Assembly: GCA_022844015.1 (NCBI GenBank)
Contig: JALHMO010000004.1
Span: 1-64,000, forward strand
Direction: 5' to 3'
Source of the DNA: Reyranella sp.
Lineage (GTDB): Bacteria; Pseudomonadota; Alphaproteobacteria; Reyranellales; Reyranellaceae
Length of the DNA stretch: 64,000 nt
The notes beneath the pieces were generated by a model. It did no database searches. It saw only the letters and a program-made list of their open reading frames with translations, and had not been told where the DNA came from. A program made the translations under genes and the position numbers. Shown in pieces: positions 51,992-60,367 of the stretch (positions within the stretch are counted from its first letter, which is position 1; the number at the start of each line of letters is the position of its first letter).

Positions 51992-53380
51992 TCAGTCGCA
52001 CATCGACGGGCGCCGCTTGCGCCACGGCATGGCGGCTTCGTATGCGTGGGCGGCGCGGAACAGCGTCGGCTCTCCGAACGGCTTGCCGGCAAGCTGCACG
52101 GCAACCGGCAGGCCGCCCTCGCCGTAGCCGGTGCAGATGCTGATCGCGGGAAAGCCGGTGACGTTGAACGGCATGGTGAAGGACGGCTTCTCCATGTTGG
52201 CCCATTTCGGCACGTCCGCGATCCGCGGGGCCTCGCCCGCCTGCGAGGCGCTGACGAGGATGTCGAGATTCTCCATCGCGGCAGTCATCTCCAGGCACAG
52301 CACGCGGCGGCGGCGCATCGCCTGGACGATGTCGGGGCCGCTCACGGTCGCCGCCAGGGCGACCCGGTCACGGAACAGCTCGCCGTAGTCCGTGAAGCGC
52401 TCGCGCAGCCACGGCGCATGCAGGGTGTAGGCCTCCGTGACCATCAGCAGGTAGCCGACCGCATGGTAGTCGGCGGCGGGCGACAGGGTGATGTCGCGCA
52501 CCTCGGCGCCTTCCCGGCGGAAGAAATCCAGGGCACCTTCGATACCGGCGCGCGTCGCATCGGAAGCCCGGTGGTCGGTCTCGTAGAAGTGCCGGACGAC
52601 GCCGATGCGCAGACCCTTCACGCCCTTGCCCAGCTCGGCCGTGAAATCCGCCACCGGGCGGTCGACGCTGGCGGGATCCTCGGGATCGTGGCCGGCCATT
52701 CCCTGCAGGAGGAGAGCACAATCTTCGGCCGTCCAGGCCATCGGCCCGGCATGATCGAGCGTGAAGGCGAGCGGCAGGATGCCCGTGCGGCTCGACAGCC
52801 CGTAGGTCGGCTTGATGCCGGCGATCCCGCACAGCGCCGCCGGTCCGCGGATCGAGCCGCCAGTGTCGGAGCCGGTGCCGCCCAGGATCAGGCCTGCGGC
52901 AATGGCGGCGCCGGTGCCCGACGACGATCCGGCGGTGAAGTGCTCGCGATTCCACGGGTTGCGCGCCGGCGGCCACGGCAAATCGAACGACGGCCCGCCG
53001 AAAGCGAACTCGTGCGTCGCGAGCTTGCCCAGCATGACCGTGCCGGCATCGGCCCACTTCTTCACGGTATGGGCGTCGCGTGTCGGCACGTTGTGCTCGA
53101 GCAGCTTCGAATGCGCCGTCGTGCGGATGCCGGCCGTACCGTAGATGTCCTTGTGGGCAATCGGGATGCCGTCGAGCTTGCCGCGCAGCGTCCCCGCCAT
53201 CTGCCGCGCCTCGGCCGCCCTGGCGTCGGCAAGCGCGCGTTCCTCGGTCACCAGCAGGAACGAATCGATCGCGGGATCGAGGCGCCGGATGCGCTCGAGC
53301 TGCGCCTCGGCGAGCTCGACGGGCGAGAGCTTCCTGGCCGCAATCTGGCTGGCCGCCTCGGCGATGGTGAGGATGCTCAT
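51992..53380 (-). CDS. amidase signature-family enzyme (AtzE-like)
   Basis: A 462-residue amidase with Lys77 (I-A-H-K-D), the cis-Ser region A-G-S-S-S-G-T-G (150-157) and nucleophile Ser176 (S-D-T-G-G-S-I-R). Sequence and the coupled small upstream partner suit the AtzE/GatA-like group that works with a GatC/AtzG-type subunit. It is translated from an ATGA overlap with that partner gene. Substrate (biuret-like, N-acyl or other amide) not determinable. Confidence 0.87.
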   Translation of the reverse strand: MSILTIAEAASQIAARKLSPVELAEAQLERIRRLDPAIDSFLLVTEERALADARAAEARQMAGTLRGKLDGIPIAHKDIYGTAGIRTTAHSKLLEHNVPTRDAHTVKKWADAGTVMLGKLATHEFAFGGPSFDLPWPPARNPWNREHFTAGSSSGTGAAIAAGLILGGTGSDTGGSIRGPAALCGIAGIKPTYGLSSRTGILPLAFTLDHAGPMAWTAEDCALLLQGMAGHDPEDPASVDRPVADFTAELGKGVKGLRIGVVRHFYETDHRASDATRAGIEGALDFFRREGAEVRDITLSPAADYHAVGYLLMVTEAYTLHAPWLRERFTDYGELFRDRVALAATVSGPDIVQAMRRRRVLCLEMTAAMENLDILVSASQAGEAPRIADVPKWANMEKPSFTMPFNVTGFPAISICTGYGEGGLPVAVQLAGKPFGEPTLFRAAHAYEAAMPWRKRRPSMCD

Positions 53381-53571
53381 CGGCCCTGCTCGACGTCGAA
53401 GATCAGCGCGGGCTCGGCTTCGCGCGGTAGCGGCGCATTCACGCGCTCGACCATCCGTCGGAAGATCGCCGCGCCGGGCAGGATGGCCTCGATCTGGGCG
53501 GGCGTGAGCTGGTGGCCGCTTCTCTCCAGGATGCGTCCCAGCTCATCCTTGTCGATCTCCGGTGTGCTCAT
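53377..53571 (-). CDS. AtzG/GatC-like small amidase partner
   Basis: A 64-residue protein (L-G-R-I-L-E-R-S-G, L-T-P-A-Q-I-E-A-I-L-P-G, E-P-A-L-I-F) resembling AtzG, the small partner of the AtzE amidase, which is structurally like GatC. It overlaps the amidase start (ATGA), a classic two-subunit arrangement. Real despite its size because of the coupling and the family-like pattern. Confidence 0.78.
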   Translation of the reverse strand: MSTPEIDKDELGRILERSGHQLTPAQIEAILPGAAIFRRMVERVNAPLPREAEPALIFDVEQGR

Positions 53572-53642
53572 CGTGCGCTGCTCTCGATGGATTGGTGAGC
53601 CCGGACAATAGCCGCGGCCGGGCGCCTGCGCTATTCAGCAGC

Positions 53643-55007
53643 ATGACCGCCGCCGATCGCTTCGCCGCCCACGTCCTCGACGCCCAGTTCGCCGCCCTGC
53701 CGGGCGCCGCTGTGGACGCCGTCAAGGTCTTCGTGCTCGACAGTCTCGGAGTTGGCGTTGCCGGCTCGTCGGTCGACGGCGGCGCGGGTCTGTTGCGCGT
53801 CGCAGCGGGCTGGGGTGCCGGCACCGTGCCTGTCTGGGGCCGCTCGGCGCGGCTGTCGGGTTCGGCCGCGACGTTCGTCAACGCCTGGCAGATGCACAAC
53901 CAGGAATACGATTGCCTGCACGAGGGGGCCGTGGTGCACGCCATGGCGTCCGTGCTGCCGGCGGCCCTGGCCGCCGTCGAGCTGCGTGGAAGCGTCAGCG
54001 GACGAGAGCTGATCGCGGCAGTCGCCGTCGGCGTCGACGTCGCGGCCGCGCTCGGGCTCGCATCGCGGGCCGGCTTCCGATTCTTCCGCCCTGCCACGGC
54101 CGGCGGCTTCGGGGCCGTCGCCGCGGCCGGGCGCGTGCTCGGCCTCGATCGCGACGCCCTGCTGTCCGCCTTTGCCTGGCAGCTGGCGCAAGCCAGCGGC
54201 ACCATGCAGCCTCACCGGGAGGGCAGCCCGATCCTGCCCGTGCAAGTCGGCTTCAACGCCCGCGCCGCCGTGCAATCCTGCGAGCTCGCGACCCTGGGCT
54301 TCGCCCCGGCGCGCGAGGTGTTCGAGGGTCCTTACGGATACCTCGCCGTGTTCGAGGGCGACTTCGACCTCGAGCCCGTGCTCGCGAGCCTCGGTCGCGA
54401 CTGGCGCATCGCCGAGTTCAGCCACAAGCCCTTCCCCGCCGGACGCGCCACCCACGGCGGCGTCGAAGGCGTGGCGACGCTGCAGGCAATTCATCGGTTC
54501 GGCGCCGCCGACGTCGACCGTATCGAGATTCGCGTGCCGCCCCTCACCGCGCGTCTGGTCGGCCGCCCCCTGCTCCCCGGCAGCGGCGCAAGCTATTGCC
54601 GCCTCTGCATGGCCTACGCGGTCGCCAAGGTCGTCCGGAATGGAAAGCTCGACCTTTCCGACTTCCGCGGCGAGGCTTTGTCGGATCCACCGACGCACGC
54701 GCTGGCGGCCCGCGTGCAGACGCTGAGCGACGGCAACCCGGACCCCAACGCTCTCGCCCCGCAGAGCCTTGCTGTGCATTTGAAGGACGGCCGCAGCTTC
54801 GCATGGCGATGCGAGACGATGCTCGCCAACCCGGCGCGTCCCCTCACTCGCCAGCAGCATCTCGACAAGTTCGCGCGCTGCCTCGACTTCCCTGCCGAGC
54901 CGCTCGCACCCGACGCCGGCCTGCGCCTGATCGAGGCAGTCGACCGGCTCGAGGAGATCGAGGACGTCCGGTTGCTGGCGAGCCTGGTCGCTGCACGAGT
55001 TCCCTAA
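53643..55007 (+). CDS. MmgE/PrpD-family protein
   Basis: A 454-residue protein of the 2-methylcitrate dehydratase/cis-aconitate decarboxylase superfamily: V-F-V-L-D-S-L-G-V-G-V-A-G-S near the N terminus, N-A-W-Q-M-H-N-Q-E-Y-D, and G-F-N-A-R-A-A-V-Q-S and F-S-H-K-P-F-P-A-G-R-A-T-H-G mid-protein. Members dehydrate or decarboxylate tricarboxylates, or handle unrelated acids; this subgroup's role is open. The ATG at 53643 follows a 71-base gap from the divergent AtzG gene; an upstream in-frame codon adds unlike residues. The LivJ-like receptor follows 110 bases later. Confidence 0.85.
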   Translation: MTAADRFAAHVLDAQFAALPGAAVDAVKVFVLDSLGVGVAGSSVDGGAGLLRVAAGWGAGTVPVWGRSARLSGSAATFVNAWQMHNQEYDCLHEGAVVHAMASVLPAALAAVELRGSVSGRELIAAVAVGVDVAAALGLASRAGFRFFRPATAGGFGAVAAAGRVLGLDRDALLSAFAWQLAQASGTMQPHREGSPILPVQVGFNARAAVQSCELATLGFAPAREVFEGPYGYLAVFEGDFDLEPVLASLGRDWRIAEFSHKPFPAGRATHGGVEGVATLQAIHRFGAADVDRIEIRVPPLTARLVGRPLLPGSGASYCRLCMAYAVAKVVRNGKLDLSDFRGEALSDPPTHALAARVQTLSDGNPDPNALAPQSLAVHLKDGRSFAWRCETMLANPARPLTRQQHLDKFARCLDFPAEPLAPDAGLRLIEAVDRLEEIEDVRLLASLVAARVP

Positions 55008-55117
55008 CAGGCGACGCGTTCGCCTCCGCGAATTCGCCGCCCGGGAAAGCAACGGTGGCGCCGCCCTCGCCATTGCGTGCTAGGGTCGGGCAAACAAACA
55101 GCGTCTCGGAGGAAACA

Positions 55118-56323
55118 ATGCACATCACAAGGGCCGCCGTGGCGGCGTTGCTCGCTTGCGGCTTATTCGGCGCGACGGCACTGGCGCAGAATCAGGCCGT
55201 CAAGATCGGCGTGCTCGACGACATGTCGGGACCCTATGCCGAGAACACTGGGCCGGGCGACGTTGCCTCCGCCAGGTTCGCCATCGCCGATTTCGGCGGC
55301 TCCGTGCTCGGCAAGCCGATCGAGCTGGTGACCGCCGACTTCCAAAGCAAGGTCGATGTCGGCGTCGGCATCGCCAAGCGCTGGTACGACGACGAGAACG
55401 TCGATCTGGTCGTCGGCATCCCGAACTCCGCGATCGCGCTCGCCCTGGTCAAGGTCGCCGCGGAGAAGAACCGCATCGTCATGCCGACAGCGGCGGCGAC
55501 TTCCGAGCTTACCGGCAAGGCGTGCACAGGGCACAGCATCCACTGGATCTACGATACCTACGGCCAGAGCAAGACCATCGTCACCGCCCTCAGCAAGCAG
55601 GGCGGCGACAGCTGGTACTTCATCACCGTCGACTACGCCTTCGGCCTGGCGGTGGAGTCCGACGCCACGAGCTTCATCAAGGCGGCCGGCGGCAAGGTGC
55701 TGGGCTCGTCGCGGCATCCGCTCAACACGCAGGATTTCTCCTCCTACGTCCTGCAGGCGCAAAGCTCGAAGGCCAAGGGGCTGATGTTCGCCAACGGCGG
55801 CAACGACATCATCAACGGCGTCAAGCAGGCGGCCGAGTTCGGCCTGGTCAAGCAGGGCGTTCGGATCAGCGCCCCCCTGATGCAGTTCCCCGACGTTCAC
55901 GGAGTGGGCCTCAAGATCGCCCAGGGCCTGCTGATGGCGAGCCCGTTCTACTGGGACATGAACCCGGACGCGCGCGCCTTCTCCGACCGCTTCACCAAGC
56001 AGATGGGCCGGCCGCCGAGCTTCATCCAGGCCGGCACCTACGGCGCCGTGCTGCACTACCTGAAGGCCGTGCAGGCCGCCGGCACCGACGAGGCCAAGGC
56101 GGTGATGGCGCAGATGAAGAAGTTGCCGATCAACGACTTCATGACCAAGGACGGCAAGGTGCGCGAGGACGGCCGGGTCATCCGCGACATGTACCTGATG
56201 CAAGTCAAGACGCCAGAGGAGTCGAAGGGGCCGTGGGACCTGGCGAAGATAATCGCCACGGTACCGGGCGACGAGGCATTTCGCCCGCTCAGCGAGAGCG
56301 CCTGCCCGCTGGTCAAGAAGTAG
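55118..56323 (+). CDS. LivJ-type periplasmic amino-acid/amide receptor
   Basis: A 401-residue type I periplasmic binding protein. Signal peptide about 1-23 (A-A-V-A-A-L-L-A-C-G-L-F, ending A-L-A-Q). The mature sequence starts I-G-V-L-D-D-M-S-G-P-Y, typical of branched-chain amino-acid/amide receptors, with D-L-V-V-G-I-P-N-S-A-I-A and Y-G-Q-S-K-T later. A GGAGGAAA Shine-Dalgarno precedes the start. No LivHMGF components are in the window, so it is an orphan receptor. Adjacent to the MmgE/PrpD gene on the same strand; ligand unknown. Confidence 0.88.
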   Translation: MHITRAAVAALLACGLFGATALAQNQAVKIGVLDDMSGPYAENTGPGDVASARFAIADFGGSVLGKPIELVTADFQSKVDVGVGIAKRWYDDENVDLVVGIPNSAIALALVKVAAEKNRIVMPTAAATSELTGKACTGHSIHWIYDTYGQSKTIVTALSKQGGDSWYFITVDYAFGLAVESDATSFIKAAGGKVLGSSRHPLNTQDFSSYVLQAQSSKAKGLMFANGGNDIINGVKQAAEFGLVKQGVRISAPLMQFPDVHGVGLKIAQGLLMASPFYWDMNPDARAFSDRFTKQMGRPPSFIQAGTYGAVLHYLKAVQAAGTDEAKAVMAQMKKLPINDFMTKDGKVREDGRVIRDMYLMQVKTPEESKGPWDLAKIIATVPGDEAFRPLSESACPLVKK

Positions 56324-56338
56324 CGTCGTGATGCTCGG

Positions 56339-56363
56339 GGCCGCGGGCAACACGCCCGCGGCC
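56339..56363. terminator. 10-bp GC hairpin between convergent genes
   Basis: GGCCGCGGGC (56339-56348) pairs exactly with GCCCGCGGCC (56354-56363) across a 5-base AACAC loop. It lies 16 bases past the LivJ-like gene stop and 25 before the end of the receptor-channel gene on the other strand. No clear T-run; possibly a bidirectional terminator. Confidence 0.5.
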
Positions 56364-56387
56364 CGCGAGGCCACGGCTCGCAGGCGC

Positions 56388-57995
56388 TCAGCTGAAGCGC
56401 CAACCCTTGGTCCGGCGCGAGATCGCGACCATCCGGGTGATGAACGCGCCGGCGACCGTGACGACGACACCGAGCACGATCTCCTGCGGCTCCAGCCGGT
56501 CGCCCTCCCAGTCGAGAAACAGGGCGAAGGCGAGACCCCACACGAAGGCAATCTCGGCATAGAGCTCGCCGCGCAGGTTGGCCACCACGCGATCGTGGCG
56601 AAACAGGTCGCGCATCACGCCGCCGAATGCGCTGGTGAGCACCGCGGCGATCGGGCCCCACAGCCACAGCGGCTGGACCCCGGCATCGAGCACCACGACC
56701 ACGCCGGTGACGGTGAAGGCGGCGAGCCCGACCGCATCCGTCACCTCGATCGATCGGCTCGCCAAGGTCGTCGGCAAGACCAAGTGGCGGGCCTGCAGGA
56801 GTTGCGCGCCCCGGATGACCAGCATGCCCGCCAGCACCGTGCCGAACACGACCAGCAGAACGTCGGGATGCCGCACGATCCCGATCGGCTCGCGCTGCAG
56901 GAGGAGGTCGCGCACGATGCCGCCGCCGACCGCCGGCAAGACGGCGAGAAGCATGGCGGCGAACACCGTGTACTTTCCCTCGTGCGCGAGCATCACGCCC
57001 GACAGCGCGAAGGCCACCGTCCCGAGGAACGCCAACAGCGCGAACCAGCCGGTGTCGATCGTCTGGTTGGTCAACACGGGCATGACATAGACGCGCGCGA
57101 TGCGGTGGAACTCGCCGCTGCGCTTCATCTGGTCGATCGCCGCATCGACGCGGGCGACCTGCTCTTGTGTCTGGCTGACGCGGCTCAGCATGAAATGGAT
57201 GTCGGTCGAGACGCGAAGCGGATGCTCCTCGATCAGGGACGCCTCGTTGCGCCGCCACGCCGTGGTGGCCGCGGAAACGCGATCGGCGAGGAAGCCGTCG
57301 ATCACGCCGGCCATCAGGTTCTGGAGATTCCTCGAATCGGTCTCGACGACGACGATGCGGTCCCTGTTGGCAGCGTCGGCGACGAACGCATTGATGCGCC
57401 TGTCGGCGTAGACGTAGCCGCCGATCACGCCGAGCCGGAACTTCTGCTTGCCGAACGTCTCGAGCAATTCGTCGAGCGTCCCGGCGGCAAGCCGCGCGCT
57501 CGTGCCGCGTCGCACGATCAGGACGTTCGTTTCGGTTCGATAGGGTTTGGAGAAGTAGGCGTAGCGCTCGCGCTCCTCGGACTTCGTCGCGCCGGCCGCA
57601 ATGTCGGCGGTGCCTGCGGCGATTGCCGCGAGATGCGGCTCCCACTCGCGCAGCGGCAAATCCATCTCGACGCCCAGGATGCGCGCGATTGCGCGCTCGA
57701 TCTCGATATCGAAGCCGGTCAGGAGGGCGACGCCGCGGCTGTAATCCTGATACTGATAGGGATCCCACGGATACCACCCGCCGCGCAGAATCTCGGCCGC
57801 CGGGCCGGGCCTGGCCGGGGCAGTGGTCTGCGCCGCTGCGCTGGCCGCAAGCACGAGGATGCCGAGGCATCCGGCAATCCAGGCAGCGATGGGTGACAGG
57901 AACGATCGCGCACATCGCGCCGACCCCGCGCGGCGGGAGCCCTGCTCGCCCGGGCGAAGGGCGCGTTGGGCGCCGGCGGTCCGCAGGAAGCGCAA
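56388..57995 (-). CDS. fusion of a periplasmic solute-binding domain with a TRIC/UPF0126-type membrane domain
   Basis: A 535-residue protein with two unrelated parts. After a signal/anchor helix (about 36-56), residues about 66-300 are a family 3 solute-binding domain (G-F-D-I-E-I-E-R-A-I-A-R-I-L-G, then G-T-A-D-I-A-A-G-A-T and Y-F-S-K-P-Y). Residues about 325-530 form a seven-helix TRIC/UPF0126 module with both repeat signatures (P-A-V-G-G-G-I-V-R-D near 365; T-S-A-F-G-G-V-M-R-D near 455). The start is TTG 57993-57995 with a GGGAGGG Shine-Dalgarno 5 bases away; no better codon exists. It follows the quinone-oxidoreductase-like gene by 13 bases. A ligand-controlled cation or small-molecule channel is a fair inference. 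Confidence 0.8.
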   Translation of the reverse strand: MRFLRTAGAQRALRPGEQGSRRAGSARCARSFLSPIAAWIAGCLGILVLAASAAAQTTAPARPGPAAEILRGGWYPWDPYQYQDYSRGVALLTGFDIEIERAIARILGVEMDLPLREWEPHLAAIAAGTADIAAGATKSEERERYAYFSKPYRTETNVLIVRRGTSARLAAGTLDELLETFGKQKFRLGVIGGYVYADRRINAFVADAANRDRIVVVETDSRNLQNLMAGVIDGFLADRVSAATTAWRRNEASLIEEHPLRVSTDIHFMLSRVSQTQEQVARVDAAIDQMKRSGEFHRIARVYVMPVLTNQTIDTGWFALLAFLGTVAFALSGVMLAHEGKYTVFAAMLLAVLPAVGGGIVRDLLLQREPIGIVRHPDVLLVVFGTVLAGMLVIRGAQLLQARHLVLPTTLASRSIEVTDAVGLAAFTVTGVVVVLDAGVQPLWLWGPIAAVLTSAFGGVMRDLFRHDRVVANLRGELYAEIAFVWGLAFALFLDWEGDRLEPQEIVLGVVVTVAGAFITRMVAISRRTKGWRFS

Positions 57996-58008
57996 GCCGA
58001 CCCTCCCG

Positions 58009-58932
58009 TCACCGCAGCTTGAACACCAGCTTTCCCTTGAGATGGCGCGACTCGCTGATCTTCAGCGCCGCGGCGGCGTCGGAAAGTGCGTACTGCGTGA
58101 TCGGCGGCAGGCGGACGGCGCCGATTCGATGGAGCTCGGCAATTCGCTCCAGCGGCGCTCGGGCTCGACTGACCGCAGGCCTCAGCGCGATGACGTCGCC
58201 GCGCTCGGGCTTGGGTGCCTGGGCGCCCGAGGCGATGAAGGCGGCGCGTCCACCGGGCTTGAGGACCGCGAACGACCGCGTCGCCACATCGCCGCCGACC
58301 GTCTCGAACACCGCATCGCACCCTTTCACGACCCTGGTGAAGTCGGCGGCGTTGTAGTCGATCACCTGGTCGGCGCCGAGACCGCGCAGATACTCGAGAT
58401 TCGCCGCGCTGCCCGTCGTGACGACGCGCGCGCCGAGATGCTTGGCGAGCTGGATGGCGAAGCCCGCCACCCCGCCGGCGCCGCCCTGGATCAGGATCGT
58501 CTCCCCGGCCTGGAGCTTGAGCGTGTCCTCGACGGAGCGGATCGCGGTGAGCCCGATCAGGGCGCTCGCCGCGGCCTCGACATACGACAGGCTCGCTGGC
58601 TTCCTCGCAACGATGCCGGCGCCGATCGCGATCTTCTCGCAGTAGGTCCCGTCGCGTCCTGCCTCGAGGACGCCGAACACCTCGTCGCCAACCTTCAGGT
58701 CGTCGACGCCGGCGCCGACCGCGCTGACGACACCGGAGAAGTCGCGACCCAGGATGATCGGGAACGTGGGTGCGCCGGGATACTCGCCCGCCCGCACCTT
58801 CCAGTCGGCACCGTTGACGCTCGCGGCGTGCGTGTCGACGACGACCTGGCCGGCGCCCGGCGTCGGATCGGGAAGATCGCCGTAGTTCAGGGCGTCGAGC
58901 CCGCCGAACTGCTTGATGTAGACAGCCTTCAT
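58009..58932 (-). CDS. NADP-dependent quinone-oxidoreductase-like MDR protein
   Basis: A 307-residue zinc-free medium-chain reductase: V-K-A-V-Y-type start (M-K-A-V-Y-I-K-Q-F-G), N-G-A-D-W-K-V-R-A-G, the I-Q-G-G-A-G-G-V-A-G coenzyme motif near 150 and no zinc cysteine ligands. It reduces quinones or enones with NAD(P)H. It precedes the receptor-channel gene by 13 bases on the same strand; no functional link is evident. Confidence 0.85.
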   Translation of the reverse strand: MKAVYIKQFGGLDALNYGDLPDPTPGAGQVVVDTHAASVNGADWKVRAGEYPGAPTFPIILGRDFSGVVSAVGAGVDDLKVGDEVFGVLEAGRDGTYCEKIAIGAGIVARKPASLSYVEAAASALIGLTAIRSVEDTLKLQAGETILIQGGAGGVAGFAIQLAKHLGARVVTTGSAANLEYLRGLGADQVIDYNAADFTRVVKGCDAVFETVGGDVATRSFAVLKPGGRAAFIASGAQAPKPERGDVIALRPAVSRARAPLERIAELHRIGAVRLPPITQYALSDAAAALKISESRHLKGKLVFKLR

Positions 58933-58992
58933 GATGTGCCGACCTTTGCGGTTGCCGCTATGGTGTGTGTGAGTATTCCGGAGAGCCGCCGT

Positions 58993-60090
58993 TCATGGCC
59001 GCCACGGCTCGGTGTAATTCTCCGCGCCGACCTTGCGCACGTCGGTCAGCCAGTCGCCGTCGTACGGCCAGGCATCGGGCGATTTGGGATCCGGCCCCTG
59101 CCAGAAGCGGGCGAGCGCGTCGCTGCCGACCTTCTCGAGCGACCACGCCTGGCGGCGGAAGGTCCAGCTGTCCGGGACCAGGCGATGGGCCTCGCGGAAG
59201 TGGCGCACCGCTGCGTCGTGATGGCCGTCCGTCTCGAGCTGCGAGGCGAGCTGGAAGTGCGCATGACCGCGCGCCTTGTCCGCGTCGCGCGGCCGCGACC
59301 GCTCGATCACCTGGTCGGGCGAAAGAGCGAAGCGGCTCGCCGCGCCGCGCGCAACCCAGTCGCGCAGCGCCGAATGATAGGCCTCCGTATCGCGCCGGAT
59401 CTTCGCTGCCTCGGCCATGATCTCGACGAAGCGCTGCGGCGCGTCGGCAGGCAACGCCAACCGCGGCCCGCTGGTCGGCTGCGGCGGTGCCGGCGCCGCC
59501 TCGGCAGGCCGCACGATCACGCCGTTCTCGTCGATCCACACGCTGCTCGGGATGTTGATCACCCCGAACAGCTCGGCCAGCACGTGATGCCTGTCGATCA
59601 GCGAAGGATGCGTCGGCCGGGCCGCCTCGATGAAGGCACGGCAGCCGGCGTCGCCCAACGTGTCGAGCCCGACCGTGACCAGCTCGAAGCCGCCGGGATG
59701 CAGCTCGTCGCGCAAGGACCGCCACACGGGCAAGTCTCGCGAGCAGCCTCAATACGGCGCCCAGGCATAAAGCAGGACCTTCCGGCCGCGCTGGCTCGAT
59801 AACCGGAACAGATTGCCGTCGAGGTCGGGCAGGGTCAGATCGGGCGCCTCCGCAGTCGCCAGCGCCCGCGAGCCGACAGCAGCCGGGCCGAGCGCCCATA
59901 GCCCGTGCTCTGCAGCCTCGACCAGGGGCATGCCCATGTCGCCGGCAACCTGCGCGACGTCGACCGTGTCGCCTGCCGGGCGCGACAGCGGGATGCAGAC
60001 GTGGCCCTGGCAGGCGCCCTCCGGCTTCAACGTCCAGCCGGTGCCGGCCTCGAACTCGCTTCTCGACACAGTGAGCGAACGCAGCAACAT
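58993..60090 (-). CDS. ResA/TlpA-like redoxin, probable selenoprotein with in-frame TGA
   Basis: One continuous frame from ATG 60088-60090 to 58993, interrupted only by TGA at 59749-59751 (codon 114). Before it: L-P-D-L-D-G-N-L-F-R, then K-V-L-L-Y-A-W-A-P-Y. After it, in the same frame: G-C-S-R-D-L-P-V-W and V-I-N-I-P-S-S-V-W-I with the thioredoxin cis-Pro. So it is W-A-P-Y-(TGA)-G-C, the position where ResA/TlpA-type homologues place the first redox cysteine. From memory, a selenoprotein family with W-A-x-x-U-G-C exists and this fits it. A SECIS-like hairpin lies downstream. Read through, it is 365 residues: redoxin domain about 80-210, helical C-terminal part 230-365. A plain nonsense mutation is the alternative, but less likely. 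Confidence 0.85.
59703..59744 (-). promoter_or_regulatory. candidate bacterial SECIS hairpin
   Basis: On the transcript strand after the TGA: GCUCG (+5 to +9) can pair with CGAGC (+42 to +46). An upper stem forms from GAC/GUC and GCC/GGC, with a small UU/G internal loop, closed by the loop CGUGU. The first loop G is 22 nt after the UGA, inside the about 16-37 nt range and with the GU-containing loop described for bacterial SECIS elements. Drawn by eye; no folding energy was computed. Confidence 0.6.
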
Positions 60091-60132
60091 CGGTCGCGCC
60101 TCCCCTATTCAATCGCAGGTCGAGCCTAGAGC

Positions 60133-60168
60133 ATATTCCGCCCGGCTGGAATCGGCCGGGGCGAATAT
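60133..60168. promoter_or_regulatory. imperfect palindrome upstream of the selenoprotein gene
   Basis: ATATTC...CCGGC and GGCCGG...GAATAT pair with two internal mismatches around a short centre, 43-78 bases upstream of the selenoprotein start, in a 277-base gap between divergent genes. It could be an operator. The rest of the gap has no recognised feature. Confidence 0.4.
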
Positions 60169-60367
60169 ACCCTGACACGCCGTGGCCACGAGCGAACGCA
60201 AGCCACGAACGGGTCATTCCGATCGTAAGGCCCCTCGCGTCTGGCACGATCCAATGCCGGCCACGTCGGCGGTTGCTCCTAATGAGCGTCGCCCGTACCA
60301 TCCGGCTTGCTGAAACGATGATTGGCCCCGGCGTCCAAGGTTTCCTTTGGCCCGAAGGTCGAGCGGA

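Noticed and set aside
58993-59733. Two separate genes for the redoxin halves
   Set aside because: The second piece would start after the active-site region with no good start codon or ribosome-binding site, while the frame and the fold continue unbroken across the TGA.
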